Origin: JACDHG01 sp963815295
GTDB taxonomy: Bacteria; Actinomycetota; Actinomycetes; Propionibacteriales; Nocardioidaceae
Direction of reading: 5' to 3'
Assembly (NCBI GenBank): GCA_963815295.1
Contig: CAWFFZ010000003.1
Span: 124,001-188,000, forward strand
DNA length: 64,000 nt
The first letter of the stretch is position 1; each line of letters begins with the position of its first letter. The notes beneath the pieces were generated by a model. The model saw nothing but the letters and a program-made list of their open reading frames with translations, was not told the origin of the DNA and made no database searches. Made by a program: the position numbers and the translations under genes. Shown in pieces: positions 25,522-33,364 of the stretch.

Positions 25522-25610
25522 CCAAACCCGTCCGGACACCCGCTAGCCCGCGTTTGTGGCGCTTGAAGCCTGCGATTCGCGGGTTACGAGGTGTCCGGAC
25601 GGGTTTGGTC
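25520..25610. terminator. very long hairpin between convergent murB and adenosine deaminase
   Basis: A perfect 21-bp inverted repeat (25520-25540 with 25590-25610) is extended, after three mismatches, by about eight more matching pairs (CCCGCG arms). It fills the gap between the two converging genes and includes bases of both stop codons. It would fold in transcripts from either side, so it can serve as a bidirectional terminator; it has no T run. The size and symmetry also recall a dispersed palindromic repeat. Confidence 0.7.
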
Positions 25611-26640
25611 AGGTCGAGAGCCACGCGTCGATTTCGGCCAGCAACCCCTGCCGTACGTCGGAGGGCGCCGTCGAACCGCGCACCGACATCCGTGCCAGCT
25701 CCGCGAGCTCCGCGTCAGTGAACCCGTGGACATGGCGCGCCGACTCGTACTGGTCGAGCAGCCGTGAACCGAACAGCAGCGGGTCATCGGCGCCGAGCGC
25801 AATCGGCACCCCGGCCTCGAACAAGGCGCGCACCGGCACCGCTTCCGCCGTCGGATAGACGCCGAGCGCGACGTTGGACGCCGGACATATCTCGAGGGTG
25901 ATCCCGGCGTCGGCCAGGTGCGCCACGAGTTGTGGGTCCTCGACGGACCGCACGCCGTGGCCGACACGTTCGGCGCCGAGTCCGTCGAGGCACGACCACA
26001 CGCTGTCGGGTCCACACAGCTCGCCACCATGCGGCGTCGCCAGCAACCCGGCGCGGTCGGCGATCTCGAAGGCCTTCGCAAAGGCCAGAGCCTCACCCCG
26101 GCGTTCATCATTCGACAAGCCGAACCCGACGACGCCTCGGCCGGCATACTGCGCCGCAAGCCGAGCAAGCGTCCGCGCGTCGAGCGGGTGCCGGATCCGG
26201 TTCGCCGCGATCACGATCGCGACATGCACTCCCGTGGCTTTTCTCGCCGCCCCTGCCGCATCCAGGACCAGCTCCGTGAACGCCGTGATCCCGCCGAACC
26301 CAGCGGCATACCCGCTCGGGTCGACCTGTATCTCGAGCCATCGCGACCCCTCAGCGGCTTCGTCCTCAGCCGCCTCGCGCAGCAGCCGCCGCACCGCTGT
26401 CTCGGTCCGCAGCACGGACCGGGCGATGTCGTAGAGACGCTGGAACCTGAACCAACCCTTCTCGTCGGCCGCAGACAGCTGCGGCGGCCAGTCGTCGGTG
26501 AGCGCATCCGGCAGGACGACACCCGTCTCTTCGGCGAGCTCCACCACAGTCGGATGCCGCATGGACCCCGTGAAATGAAGGTGGAGATGGGCCTTCGGAA
26601 GACTGGCGAGTGGTTTGAGCGTCGGCGGTCGGGTGGTCAC
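25609..26640 (-). CDS. add: adenosine deaminase family protein
   Basis: Amidohydrolase-fold purine deaminase of 343 residues. Metal and catalytic motifs seen: KAHLHLHFTG (two metal His), HGGE (His and catalytic Glu), ERVGHG, CPASN and GADDPLLF (metal Asp). The usual HLDG after the first His pair reads HFTG, and the substrate loop reads GFGLSNDERRG, a pattern of an actinobacterial ADA-like branch, so the true substrate (adenosine, adenine or a modified purine) is uncertain. GTG start at 26640, 3 bases after the aminotransferase stop, so both are probably one transcript. Confidence 0.87.
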   Translation of the reverse strand: MTTRPPTLKPLASLPKAHLHLHFTGSMRHPTVVELAEETGVVLPDALTDDWPPQLSAADEKGWFRFQRLYDIARSVLRTETAVRRLLREAAEDEAAEGSRWLEIQVDPSGYAAGFGGITAFTELVLDAAGAARKATGVHVAIVIAANRIRHPLDARTLARLAAQYAGRGVVGFGLSNDERRGEALAFAKAFEIADRAGLLATPHGGELCGPDSVWSCLDGLGAERVGHGVRSVEDPQLVAHLADAGITLEICPASNVALGVYPTAEAVPVRALFEAGVPIALGADDPLLFGSRLLDQYESARHVHGFTDAELAELARMSVRGSTAPSDVRQGLLAEIDAWLST

Positions 26641-26643
26641 GCG

Positions 26644-27864
26644 TCAGGCGAGGAGCCGCTGGATTCGGCCGACGCCTTCGACGAGATCGTCGTCGCCAAG
26701 GGCGTAGGACAGCCGCAGGTAACCCGGAGCTCCGAATGCCTCGCCGGGAACGACTGCGACCTCTGCCTGCTCGAGAATGATCTCGGCGAGCTCGCCAGAC
26801 GACGACGCGGTCCGACCGCCGATGTCTCGCCCGAGGGCGCCGGCAACCGAGGGGAACGCATAGAACGCTCCCTGCGGCTCAGGGCAGATGAAGCCATTGA
26901 CGTCGTTCAGCATCGCGACCATCGTGTGCCGCCGACGGTCGAACGCCGTGCGCATTCTCTCGACAGCACTCAGGTCGCCGGCCACGGCCGCGATCGCGGC
27001 TCGCTGCGCCACGTTGGAGACGTTCGAGGTCGCGTGCGACTGCAGGTTGGTGGCGGCCTTGACGACATCGGGCGGTCCGATCATCCAACCCACTCGCCAG
27101 CCGGTCATGGCGTACGTCTTCGCGACGCCGTTGACGACCACGGCTGTGTCCGCGAGCTCCGGCACCTCAACCACGATGGAGCTGTGGCGGGCATCGCCGT
27201 ACGTCAGGTGCTCGTATATCTCGTCCGTGACGACCCAGATGCCGTTGTCGTGGGCCCACCGGCCGATCTCGCGCACCTGCTCGGGCGGGAAGACGGCGCC
27301 GGTGGGATTCGACGGTGAGCAGAAAAGGAGCGCCTTCGTCTGCGGCGTCCGAGCAGCCTCGAGCTGCTCCACCGTGACCAGGTAGTCCTGGGTCTCGTCG
27401 GCGAACACGTCGACCGGGACACCGCCGGCGAGTTTGATCGCCTCGGGGTATGTCGTCCAGTACGGCGCCGGCAGTAACACCTCGTCGCCGGGGTCGAGGA
27501 GCGTGGCGAACGTCTCGTACACCGCCTGCTTGCCGCCATTCGTCACCAGGACCTGACTCGCTTCGACCTCGAACCCTGAGTCGCGCGCGGTCTTGGCGGC
27601 GATGGCCCGCTTGAGATCGGGCAGCCCTCCTGCAGGGGTGTAGCGGTGGTTCGCTGGGTCTTTCGCGGCCGCGATCGCGGCATCAACGATGTAGTCGGGG
27701 GTCGGGAAGTCGGGCTCACCGGCGCCAAAGCCGATGACCGGGCGGCCCGACGCCTTGAGTGCCTTGGCCTTGGCGTCGACGGCGAGCGTGGCAGACTCGG
27801 CAATGCTCCCGATCCGCCGCGACACGCGTCGGGGCCCCGACGGGACACTGGCGTGCTCAGTCAT
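26644..27864 (-). CDS. aspC: pyridoxal-phosphate aspartate aminotransferase
   Basis: Class I aminotransferase of 406 residues, I-gamma type. Seen: IGFGAGEPDFPTPDYI, YTPAGGLPDLKRAIA, NGGKQAVYETF, PAPYWTTYPEAIKLAGG, CSPSNPTGAVF, DEIYEHLTYGDA and the PLP lysine in GVAKTYAMTGWRVGWM. ATG 27864 is chosen because AESATLAVDAKAKALKASG is the usual N-terminus; upstream codons are unrelated to the family. Position next to tRNA-Trp and secE is conserved in actinobacteria. Aspartate as main substrate is inferred from the family. Confidence 0.93.
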   Translation of the reverse strand: MTEHASVPSGPRRVSRRIGSIAESATLAVDAKAKALKASGRPVIGFGAGEPDFPTPDYIVDAAIAAAKDPANHRYTPAGGLPDLKRAIAAKTARDSGFEVEASQVLVTNGGKQAVYETFATLLDPGDEVLLPAPYWTTYPEAIKLAGGVPVDVFADETQDYLVTVEQLEAARTPQTKALLFCSPSNPTGAVFPPEQVREIGRWAHDNGIWVVTDEIYEHLTYGDARHSSIVVEVPELADTAVVVNGVAKTYAMTGWRVGWMIGPPDVVKAATNLQSHATSNVSNVAQRAAIAAVAGDLSAVERMRTAFDRRRHTMVAMLNDVNGFICPEPQGAFYAFPSVAGALGRDIGGRTASSSGELAEIILEQAEVAVVPGEAFGAPGYLRLSYALGDDDLVEGVGRIQRLLA

Positions 27865-27938
27865 GGGTTCATCGTCGCATCCCGGTTGCAGGGTCAGTGC
27901 CCGGGTCCGCGGGTCGGGCAAGGACCCAATTTGCTCGG

Positions 27939-27968
27939 TTCGACCAAGCAGGCCCGACCCCGTACACT
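27939..27968 (+). promoter_or_regulatory. promoter for tRNA-Trp / secE-nusG
   Basis: TTCGAC (27939-27944), 18-base spacer, TACACT (27963-27968), facing tRNA-Trp whose first base is at 28049. Good match to the main actinobacterial sigma factor pattern. Confidence 0.6.
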
Positions 27969-28048
27969 CGGTTTCTTGGTGGCTTTTACACCCTTGTTTG
28001 TCGCGCCCGCAGCCAGGTGCGCCGACGTACATCGAGCAAGGTCACCGG

Positions 28049-28121
28049 AGGGCAGTGGCTCAATTGGCAGAGCACCGGTCTCCAAAACCGGCGGTTGGGG
28101 GTTCGAGTCCCTCCTGCCCTG
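28049..28121 (+). tRNA. tRNA-Trp (anticodon CCA)
   Basis: Acceptor AGGGCAG (28049-28055) pairs with CTGCCCT (28114-28120), discriminator G. Loop CTCCAAA gives CCA. T loop TTCGAGT. CCA tail not encoded. It stands 40 bases before secE, the standard actinobacterial order. Confidence 0.97.
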
Positions 28122-28160
28122 CGAAGCACCACCACGAATCAGTAAGAGAGAGGACAGTCG

Positions 28161-28400
28161 GTGACAGAAACTCGCTCCCCGAGCTCATCGAGCAACCGGC
28201 AGCCGAGTAGCCCCGGCCGCACCAGCTTGCCCCTGTTCTTCCGTCAGGTCATCGCCGAGCTGCGCAAGGTCATCTGGCCGACGCGCGACCAGCTGGTCAC
28301 CTACTTCCTGGTCGTCTTGGTCTTTGTGCTGTTCATGATCGCGTTCGTGTCACTGTTGGACTATGCGTTCAACATGGCGTCGTTCAAGATCTTCGGCTGA
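28161..28400 (+). CDS. secE: preprotein translocase subunit SecE
   Basis: Small single-span subunit of the SecYEG channel, 79 residues. The conserved amphipathic block FRQVIAELRKVIWPTRDQLV precedes the membrane span FLVVLVFVLFMIAFVSLLDY. A polar Ser-rich tail of ~22 residues starts the protein. GTG start; nusG follows 33 bases later. Confidence 0.96.
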   Translation: MTETRSPSSSSNRQPSSPGRTSLPLFFRQVIAELRKVIWPTRDQLVTYFLVVLVFVLFMIAFVSLLDYAFNMASFKIFG

Positions 28401-28433
28401 GGCACCCGCCCGCCGTCGTCTCGAGATAAGTCT

Positions 28434-29492
28434 GTGAGTGACCCCGAAGTGACCGAGCAATCCGTGTCAGAAACCGTGTCCGAGGATACGGCGGCTGCCG
28501 CTGACGAGTCCGTCGACGAGACGGCCGCCGAGCAGGTTCCCTCCGCAGCTGCGGACGAGTCGACCAGCGACACGGTCGCCGAGGCTGCTGAGGCTGGAGC
28601 TGACCCCGGTGACGCCGGGGCTGCCGAGCCCGAGGTTGAGCCCGTGGTCGCCGATCTGGCCGGCACCGACGTCGACGCCGACCAGACCGACACTGGCACC
28701 GAAGCCGTCGCCGACGCCGACGCCGATCTTGCTCTCACCGACTCTGTCGCCGATGTCGACCAGAGCGACGGTGGCACCGAAGCCGACGTTGACGTCGCTC
28801 TCGCCGACCCAGTCGCTGACTTGGCTGGCCCCGCTCCGGTCGCTGACGAGTCCGCGGTCGAGCCTGTCGATGCCGTGGCCTCGGAAGAAGAAGCCGTCGT
28901 CGACCCGCTGGAGGAGTTTCGCGAGGCGCTGCGCTCCAAGGCTGGTGACTGGTACGTCATCCACACGTACTCAGGGATGGAGAACCGGGTCAAGACCAAC
29001 CTCGAGAACCGCATCTCCTCGCTCAACATGGAGGACTTCATCCACGAGGTCCATGTGCCGCAGGAGGAAGTCTCCGAGATCAAGAACGGTCAGCGCCGCA
29101 TCGTGCGCCGCACCGTGCTTCCGGGCTACGTGCTGGTACGGATGGACCTCACCGACGAGTCTTGGTCGGCCGTCCGGCATACCCCGTCTGTGACAGGGTT
29201 CGTCGGCCACAGCCACCAGCCGGTGCCGCTCAGCCTCGACGAGGTCGAGGCGATGCTTGCGCCGGCCATCGTCGAAGAGAAGGCATCGCCGCAGCAGAAG
29301 CAGGCGCAGAAGGTCGAGTTCACGGACTTCTACGCAGGTGACTCCGTGATGGTCGTCGACGGACCGTTCGCGACGCTCCACGCCACGATCACTGAGATCA
29401 ACGTCGACGCCCAGCGCGTCAAGGCGCTCGTCGAGATCTTCGGTCGCGAGACACCCGTCGAGCTCAGCTTCAGTCAAATCCAGAAAGTCTGA
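28434..29492 (+). CDS. nusG: transcription termination/antitermination factor NusG with long acidic N-terminal tail
   Basis: Couples RNA polymerase with Rho or the ribosome. It is 352 residues, about twice the E. coli length, because residues 1-170 are an Asp/Glu/Ala/Val-rich, low-complexity tail. The NGN domain starts at about residue 172 (DWYVIHTYSGMENRVKTNL, RTVLPGYVLVRM) and the KOW domain is at about 298-350 (FYAGDSVMVVDGPFATL, IFGRETPVELSFSQI). Acidic NusG extensions occur in other actinobacteria, but this is long. The gene is followed by a structured gap before rplK. Confidence 0.96.
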   Translation: MSDPEVTEQSVSETVSEDTAAAADESVDETAAEQVPSAAADESTSDTVAEAAEAGADPGDAGAAEPEVEPVVADLAGTDVDADQTDTGTEAVADADADLALTDSVADVDQSDGGTEADVDVALADPVADLAGPAPVADESAVEPVDAVASEEEAVVDPLEEFREALRSKAGDWYVIHTYSGMENRVKTNLENRISSLNMEDFIHEVHVPQEEVSEIKNGQRRIVRRTVLPGYVLVRMDLTDESWSAVRHTPSVTGFVGHSHQPVPLSLDEVEAMLAPAIVEEKASPQQKQAQKVEFTDFYAGDSVMVVDGPFATLHATITEINVDAQRVKALVEIFGRETPVELSFSQIQKV

Positions 29493-29508
29493 GGTCGAGG
29501 AGGAGTGA

Positions 29509-29615
29509 GGGCGCGCGTGCGTGACGTCACTCCGACGAGTTGGCCGACGTCAGCTTGCTGACGAGGCAGACCGTCTCACCACCACTACCACCTGAACATC
29601 GAACAACAACCAAGA
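29509..29615 (+). promoter_or_regulatory. structured intergenic element upstream of rplK (shared with rpoC)
   Basis: Contains GGGCGCGCGTGCGTGACG (29509-29526), GAGTTGGCCGA (29537-29547), a perfect 7-bp hairpin with TT loop (29548-29554 with 29557-29563), AGGC, and after an unstructured C/A-rich stretch CAACAACCAAGA (29604-29615). The same blocks in the same order occur at 37379-37482 before rpoC, with a different but still paired stem. Function unknown; an RNA element is inferred. Confidence 0.6.
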
Positions 29616-29634
29616 GAAGCCAAGGACCCGAATC

Positions 29635-30069
29635 ATGCCCCCCAAGAAGAAGAAGATCGCAGCGCTCGTCAAAGTGCAGCTGCAGGCCGGTGCGGCAACT
29701 CCTGCTCCGCCCGTCGGTACCGCCCTCGGTCCGCACGGTGTGAACATCATGGAGTTCTGCAAGGCCTACAACTCAGCCACCGAACCGATGCGTGGCAACG
29801 TCGTCCCCGTCGAGATCACCATCTTCGAGGACCGGTCGTTCACGTTCATCACCAAGACGCCGCCGGCAGCCGAGCTCATCAAAAAGGCCGCCGGCCTGCA
29901 GAAGGGCTCCTCCGTGCCACACAAGGACAAGGTCGGCCGGATCAACCGCGACCAGGTCCGCGAAATCGCAACGACGAAGATGCCCGACCTGAACGCCAAC
30001 GACGTCGATGCCGCGATGAAGATCGTTGAGGGCACTGCCCGCTCGATGGGAATCACGGTCGTCGGCTAA
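29635..30069 (+). CDS. rplK: 50S ribosomal protein uL11
   Basis: Forms the base of the L7/L12 stalk and the GTPase-associated centre, binding 23S rRNA; the site of thiostrepton action. 144 residues, standard length. Seen: KVQLQAGAATPAPPVGTALG (with the conserved prolines), GPHGVNIMEFCKAYN and the C-terminal rRNA-binding block LNANDVDAAMKIVEGTARSM. Starts MPPKKKKIAALV at ATG 29635. 142 bases separate it from nusG, filled by the structured element. Confidence 0.98.
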   Translation: MPPKKKKIAALVKVQLQAGAATPAPPVGTALGPHGVNIMEFCKAYNSATEPMRGNVVPVEITIFEDRSFTFITKTPPAAELIKKAAGLQKGSSVPHKDKVGRINRDQVREIATTKMPDLNANDVDAAMKIVEGTARSMGITVVG

Positions 30070-30188
30070 CGTCGATCGCGTACGACGTACACCGCCTCAC
30101 CCCGCTCAACCGCTCAACCGGCAACACGTGGCAGGGCCGCGCTGGCCCATCCGACCACACCTGGTAGCTCACGAAAGGAAACCAGCTC

Positions 30189-30908
30189 ATGCAGCGCAGC
30201 AAGGCCTACAGGGCCGCCTCAGACCAGATCGACCCCGACAAGCTCTACGCCCCGCGCGACGCGGTGAAGCTCACCCAGACGGGTGGCGCCCGGAAGTTCG
30301 ACCCCACGATCGACGTGGCAATGCGCCTCGGCGTCGACCCACGCAAGGCCGACCAGATGGTCCGCGGCACCGTCAACCTTCCCCACGGCACCGGCAAGAC
30401 GGCTCGCGTGCTCGTGTTCGCCAGCGGCGACAAGGCTGAAGACGCCCGGACGGCGGGAGCCGACCATGTCGGCGGCGACGAACTCATCGAGAAGGTCAAC
30501 GGCGGCTGGCTCGACTTCGACGCAGTCGTGGCAACGCCCGACATGATGGGCAAGGTCGGTCGGCTCGGTCGCGTCCTCGGCCCCCGCGGCCTGATGCCTA
30601 ACCCCAAGACCGGCACAGTGACCCCTGACGTCACGAAGGCTGTCAACGACATCAAGGGCGGCAAGATCGAGTTCCGCGTCGACCGGCATGCCAACCTGCA
30701 CTTCATCATCGGCAAGGCGTCATTCGCGACTGAGAAGCTGGTCGAGAACTACGCCGCAGCCCTCGACGAAGTGCTCAGGCTCAAGCCGGCCAGCTCCAAG
30801 GGCCGCTACCTGCGGAAGGTCACCATGTCGGCGACGATGGGTCCGGGAGTCCAGGTCGATCCCAACCGGACCCGCAACCTCCTCGCCGCCGAACAGGGCG
30901 AGGACTGA
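30189..30908 (+). CDS. rplA: 50S ribosomal protein uL1
   Basis: L1-stalk protein of 239 residues that binds 23S rRNA and its own mRNA in many bacteria. GRLGRVLGPRGLMPNPKTGT is the family signature; also VNLPHGTGKTARVLVF and IGKASFATEKLVENYAAAL. ATG 30189 follows GAAAGGAA. It lies 119 bases after rplK, so autoregulation through the rplK leader is plausible from family knowledge only. Confidence 0.98.
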   Translation: MQRSKAYRAASDQIDPDKLYAPRDAVKLTQTGGARKFDPTIDVAMRLGVDPRKADQMVRGTVNLPHGTGKTARVLVFASGDKAEDARTAGADHVGGDELIEKVNGGWLDFDAVVATPDMMGKVGRLGRVLGPRGLMPNPKTGTVTPDVTKAVNDIKGGKIEFRVDRHANLHFIIGKASFATEKLVENYAAALDEVLRLKPASSKGRYLRKVTMSATMGPGVQVDPNRTRNLLAAEQGED

Positions 30909-30971
30909 CAGTTCTCCACGTACGCTGGAGTCCTTGGGGAGTTTCTCCGACGATCATCGAGGGGTTACAGA

Positions 30972-31754
30972 ATGACGATGCGACGGCTGGCAGTTTCCCT
31001 GGTGGCGACAGGCCTGTTGGTCGGTCTGGCCGGATGCGGCGACGATGGCAGCACGGATCCGAGCAACGACCCGGCCGCCACGCCGGCGCCTGACAGCCCA
31101 GCGCTGCTCACTAAGGAGACCTTCGCGGAGGAGATTGATGCCGCGCAGAAGAGTGCCGGCTCGGCCCACATCGAGGCGACCGTCGCCGCGCCCGGTGAGT
31201 CCTTAGAGATGTCAGGCGATGTGGCTGGCCTTGGCGGTCCAGACGCGACCGAGATGGACGTGACCGCAACCATTCAAGGTACGGAAATGCGGCTGCTGAT
31301 CCTCGACAAGGTGCTCTACATCCAGGGGAAGATGTTCGCGCCTGAGGGGAAAGAGTGGCTCAAGATCGACCTTTCCGACCCCAGCGACCCGATGGCTCAG
31401 ATCTTCGACGCCACCAACCCCAACAACTTCACCGCCTACCTGGAGGGCATCACCGACTTCGAGGACAAGGGCGTTGAAACAGTCGACGGAGTCGAGACAC
31501 GTCACTACACGATCACCGTCGACACGGCCGAGATGCTCAAGGCCAACCCGATGTTCAAGGGCCAGGAGGCAGGCACGCTTGGTTTGCCAGACACGCTGAC
31601 CAGCGAGGTGTACGTCGACGGCGACAACCGCCCAGTGCAGCTCCAGGTCGGTCTCGGCGACTCCGGAAGCATCGACGTCAACTTCAGCGACTACGGCAAG
31701 CCCGTATCGGTCAAGGCGCCAGACCCGAGCACGGTGGGCGAGTTCAGCCTCTGA
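30972..31754 (+). CDS. lipoprotein of the LppX/LprAFG type
   Basis: A 260-residue exported lipoprotein. The lipobox is LAGC with the lipidated Cys at about residue 22, followed by a Pro/Asp-rich linker. The mature part matches the LppX/LprAFG beta-sheet lipid-carrier fold: KSAGSAHIEATV, then LLILDKVLYIQGKMF, YTITVDTAEML and LTSEVYVDGDNRPVQLQVGL. These proteins carry lipids across the periplasm in mycobacteria; cargo here is unknown. A lipoprotein at this place, between rplA and rplJ, is seen in other actinobacteria. A second ATG lies 6 bases downstream of the chosen start. Confidence 0.85.
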   Translation: MTMRRLAVSLVATGLLVGLAGCGDDGSTDPSNDPAATPAPDSPALLTKETFAEEIDAAQKSAGSAHIEATVAAPGESLEMSGDVAGLGGPDATEMDVTATIQGTEMRLLILDKVLYIQGKMFAPEGKEWLKIDLSDPSDPMAQIFDATNPNNFTAYLEGITDFEDKGVETVDGVETRHYTITVDTAEMLKANPMFKGQEAGTLGLPDTLTSEVYVDGDNRPVQLQVGLGDSGSIDVNFSDYGKPVSVKAPDPSTVGEFSL

Positions 31755-31761
31755 GGCCGAT

Positions 31762-31791
31762 TTGGCTCGGTGGCGCCGCGCGTCGTACGCT
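31762..31791 (+). promoter_or_regulatory. promoter for rplJ-rplL
   Basis: TTGGCT (31762-31767), 18-base spacer, TACGCT (31786-31791), placing the transcript start near 31798, where the L10 leader begins. Confidence 0.6.
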
Positions 31792-31797
31792 GTGACC

Positions 31798-31933
31798 ACC
31801 GAAGACCGTCGGTCGTTGGTCTGCTAGCCGAGACCAACCGAAGGCCCCGCCCAGCGGGCGACCCACGCAGGTGTGATTGTCGATATCGGCCCCGCCGATC
31901 CTCGCCTCATGCGCCTGCATGGGGCGTTTTTTT
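31798..31933 (+). promoter_or_regulatory. L10 ribosomal leader
   Basis: RNA leader to which the L10-L12 complex binds to shut down rplJL. Seen: ACCGAAGACC start with ACCG/CGGT pairing (31798-31801 with 31810-31813), an 8-bp hairpin (31815-31822 with 31831-31838), and CCGAAGGCCCCGCC after it, matching the known actinobacterial L10 leader layout. It ends in an intrinsic terminator, so control by attenuation is likely. Confidence 0.75.
31903..31933 (+). terminator. intrinsic terminator/attenuator before rplJ
   Basis: Ten-bp stem (31903-31912 with 31917-31926, one T-G pair), 4-base loop, followed directly by seven T residues (31927-31933). One of only two hairpins in the window with a clear T tract. 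It lies 66 bases before the rplJ start codon, inside the L10 leader. Confidence 0.85.
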
Positions 31934-31998
31934 CGTCACCGCAGCTGGACGGGTGACCGTAGGTCTCGATGTTCGATGTCTTTCCTGGAAGGAGATCC

Positions 31999-32754
31999 AT
32001 GGCGCGGCCAGACAAGGCAGCAGCCGTCGCAGAGCTGACGGACGAGTTCCGTAGCTCTGGCGGAGCGGTGCTGACTGATTATCGCGGGCTCACGGTGAAG
32101 CAGCTGCAAGAACTGCGGCGAGCTCTCGGTGAGAACGTCAACTATGCCGTGGTGAAGAACACGCTCACCAAACTCGCGGCCAAAGATGCCGGTGTCGAAG
32201 GATTCGACGACCTCCTGGTTGGCCCGACTGCGATCGCCTTCATCAAGGGCGACCCGGTGGAGGCAGCCAAGAGCCTGCGTGATTTCGCCAAGGCCAACTC
32301 ACCACTCATCATCAAGGGCGGCATCCTCGACGGCAAGCAGCTGACCGTCGAGGAGATCTCCAAGATCGCTGACCTCGAGTCCCGCGAGGTGCTCCTCGGC
32401 AAGCTCGCCGGTGCGCTCCTGGCTTCGCTCAGCAACGCCGTCTACCTGCTCAACGCCCCGCTGTCGCAGGCCGCACGTCTGGTCGGTGCCTTGCAGGCGA
32501 AGGCCGAGCAGGACCCATCCGTCCTCGCGGCTGACGCCGGTGAGCCGGCGACGGCCGTCACCGACACTGCGCCCCTCGCAGCCGAGGAGGCCACGGCCGA
32601 CGAGCCCGCAGCTGACGAGCCCGCAGCCGATGCGCCCGCAGCCGACGAGCCCGCGGCCGACAGCACAGAAACCGACGCCGCTGCGGTGGCCGACGAGCCC
32701 ACGGCTACCGAAACCGACACCGACTCCGATGCCGCGGAGCCAACCGAGAGCTAG
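31999..32754 (+). CDS. rplJ: 50S ribosomal protein uL10 with acidic repeat tail
   Basis: Anchors L7/L12 dimers on the ribosome stalk. The first ~175 residues are ordinary L10 (LTDYRGLTVKQLQELRRAL, NYAVVKNTLTKLAAKD, then ASLSNAVYLLNAPLSQAARL). The remaining ~75 residues, to a total of 251, are an Ala/Glu/Asp/Pro/Thr-rich tail with repeats of ADEPA. ATG 31999 has GGAAGGAGA at 5 bases. Regulated by the upstream leader. The tail's role is unknown; its position next to the L12-binding helix means it would protrude from the stalk. Confidence 0.97.
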   Translation: MARPDKAAAVAELTDEFRSSGGAVLTDYRGLTVKQLQELRRALGENVNYAVVKNTLTKLAAKDAGVEGFDDLLVGPTAIAFIKGDPVEAAKSLRDFAKANSPLIIKGGILDGKQLTVEEISKIADLESREVLLGKLAGALLASLSNAVYLLNAPLSQAARLVGALQAKAEQDPSVLAADAGEPATAVTDTAPLAAEEATADEPAADEPAADAPAADEPAADSTETDAAAVADEPTATETDTDSDAAEPTES

Positions 32755-32832
32755 CAGTTCACCTCACCCGACCATCCAGAAACCGACCGGCGGACAACCG
32801 CAGGTCTGCAAGCTCAGGAAAAGGAACCCATC

Positions 32833-33225
32833 ATGGCGAAGCTCACCACCGACGAGCTCCTAGGCGCGTTCAAGGAGATGACCCTCCTCGAGCTCAGCGA
32901 GTTCGTGAAGCAGTTCGAAGAAACCTTCGGCGTGACTGCAGCGGCCCCCGTGGCCGCGGCCGTTGCCGGTGCCCCCGCGGGCGGCGCCGCCGGAGACGCA
33001 GCCCCTGAGGAGCAGGACGAGTTCGACGTCGTACTCGAAGCGGCCGGTGACAAGAAGATCCAGGTCATCAAGGAGGTGCGCACGCTGACGAGCCTCGGCC
33101 TCAAGGAGGCCAAGGACCTCGTGGAGAGCGCCCCCAAGCCGATCCTGGAGAAGGTCGCGAAGGATGCCGCCGACAAGGCCAAGGAATCGCTCGAGGCCGC
33201 AGGCGCCACCGTCTCAGTCAAGTAG
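32833..33225 (+). CDS. rplL: 50S ribosomal protein bL12 (L7/L12)
   Basis: Stalk protein that recruits translation GTPases. 130 residues: an N-terminal dimerisation domain (LLGAFKEMTLLELSEFVKQF), an Ala/Gly/Pro hinge at about residues 36-58, and the globular C-terminal domain (KKIQVIKEVRTLTSLGLKEA, KDLVESAPKPI). Starts at ATG 32833 with AAAAGGAA before it. Followed by an 18-bp terminator hairpin. Confidence 0.98.
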   Translation: MAKLTTDELLGAFKEMTLLELSEFVKQFEETFGVTAAAPVAAAVAGAPAGGAAGDAAPEEQDEFDVVLEAAGDKKIQVIKEVRTLTSLGLKEAKDLVESAPKPILEKVAKDAADKAKESLEAAGATVSVK

Positions 33226-33257
33226 CCATCGCGTCGTCGATGTGACGACACTGCAAG

Positions 33258-33297
33258 TACACAGGCGGCCATCCCAACTGGGATGGCCGCCTGTGTA
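33258..33297 (+). terminator. 18-bp hairpin after rplL
   Basis: Perfect 18-bp stem (33258-33275 with 33280-33297) with a 4-base AACT loop, 33 bases after the rplL stop. No T run. The core stem resembles the one after rpoC (41446-41474) with a compensatory pair change. Confidence 0.7.
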
Positions 33298-33364
33298 GGC
33301 AGAAGGTCGGAAATCGTGCATTACCGATGCTGGGGACGGTGGCGGACGTTTCTACCGTGCGTAA

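Noticed and set aside
30921..30926. TACGCT as a promoter for the lipoprotein gene
   Set aside because: No -35-like hexamer at a workable distance; the gene may be read from the rplK-rplA transcript.
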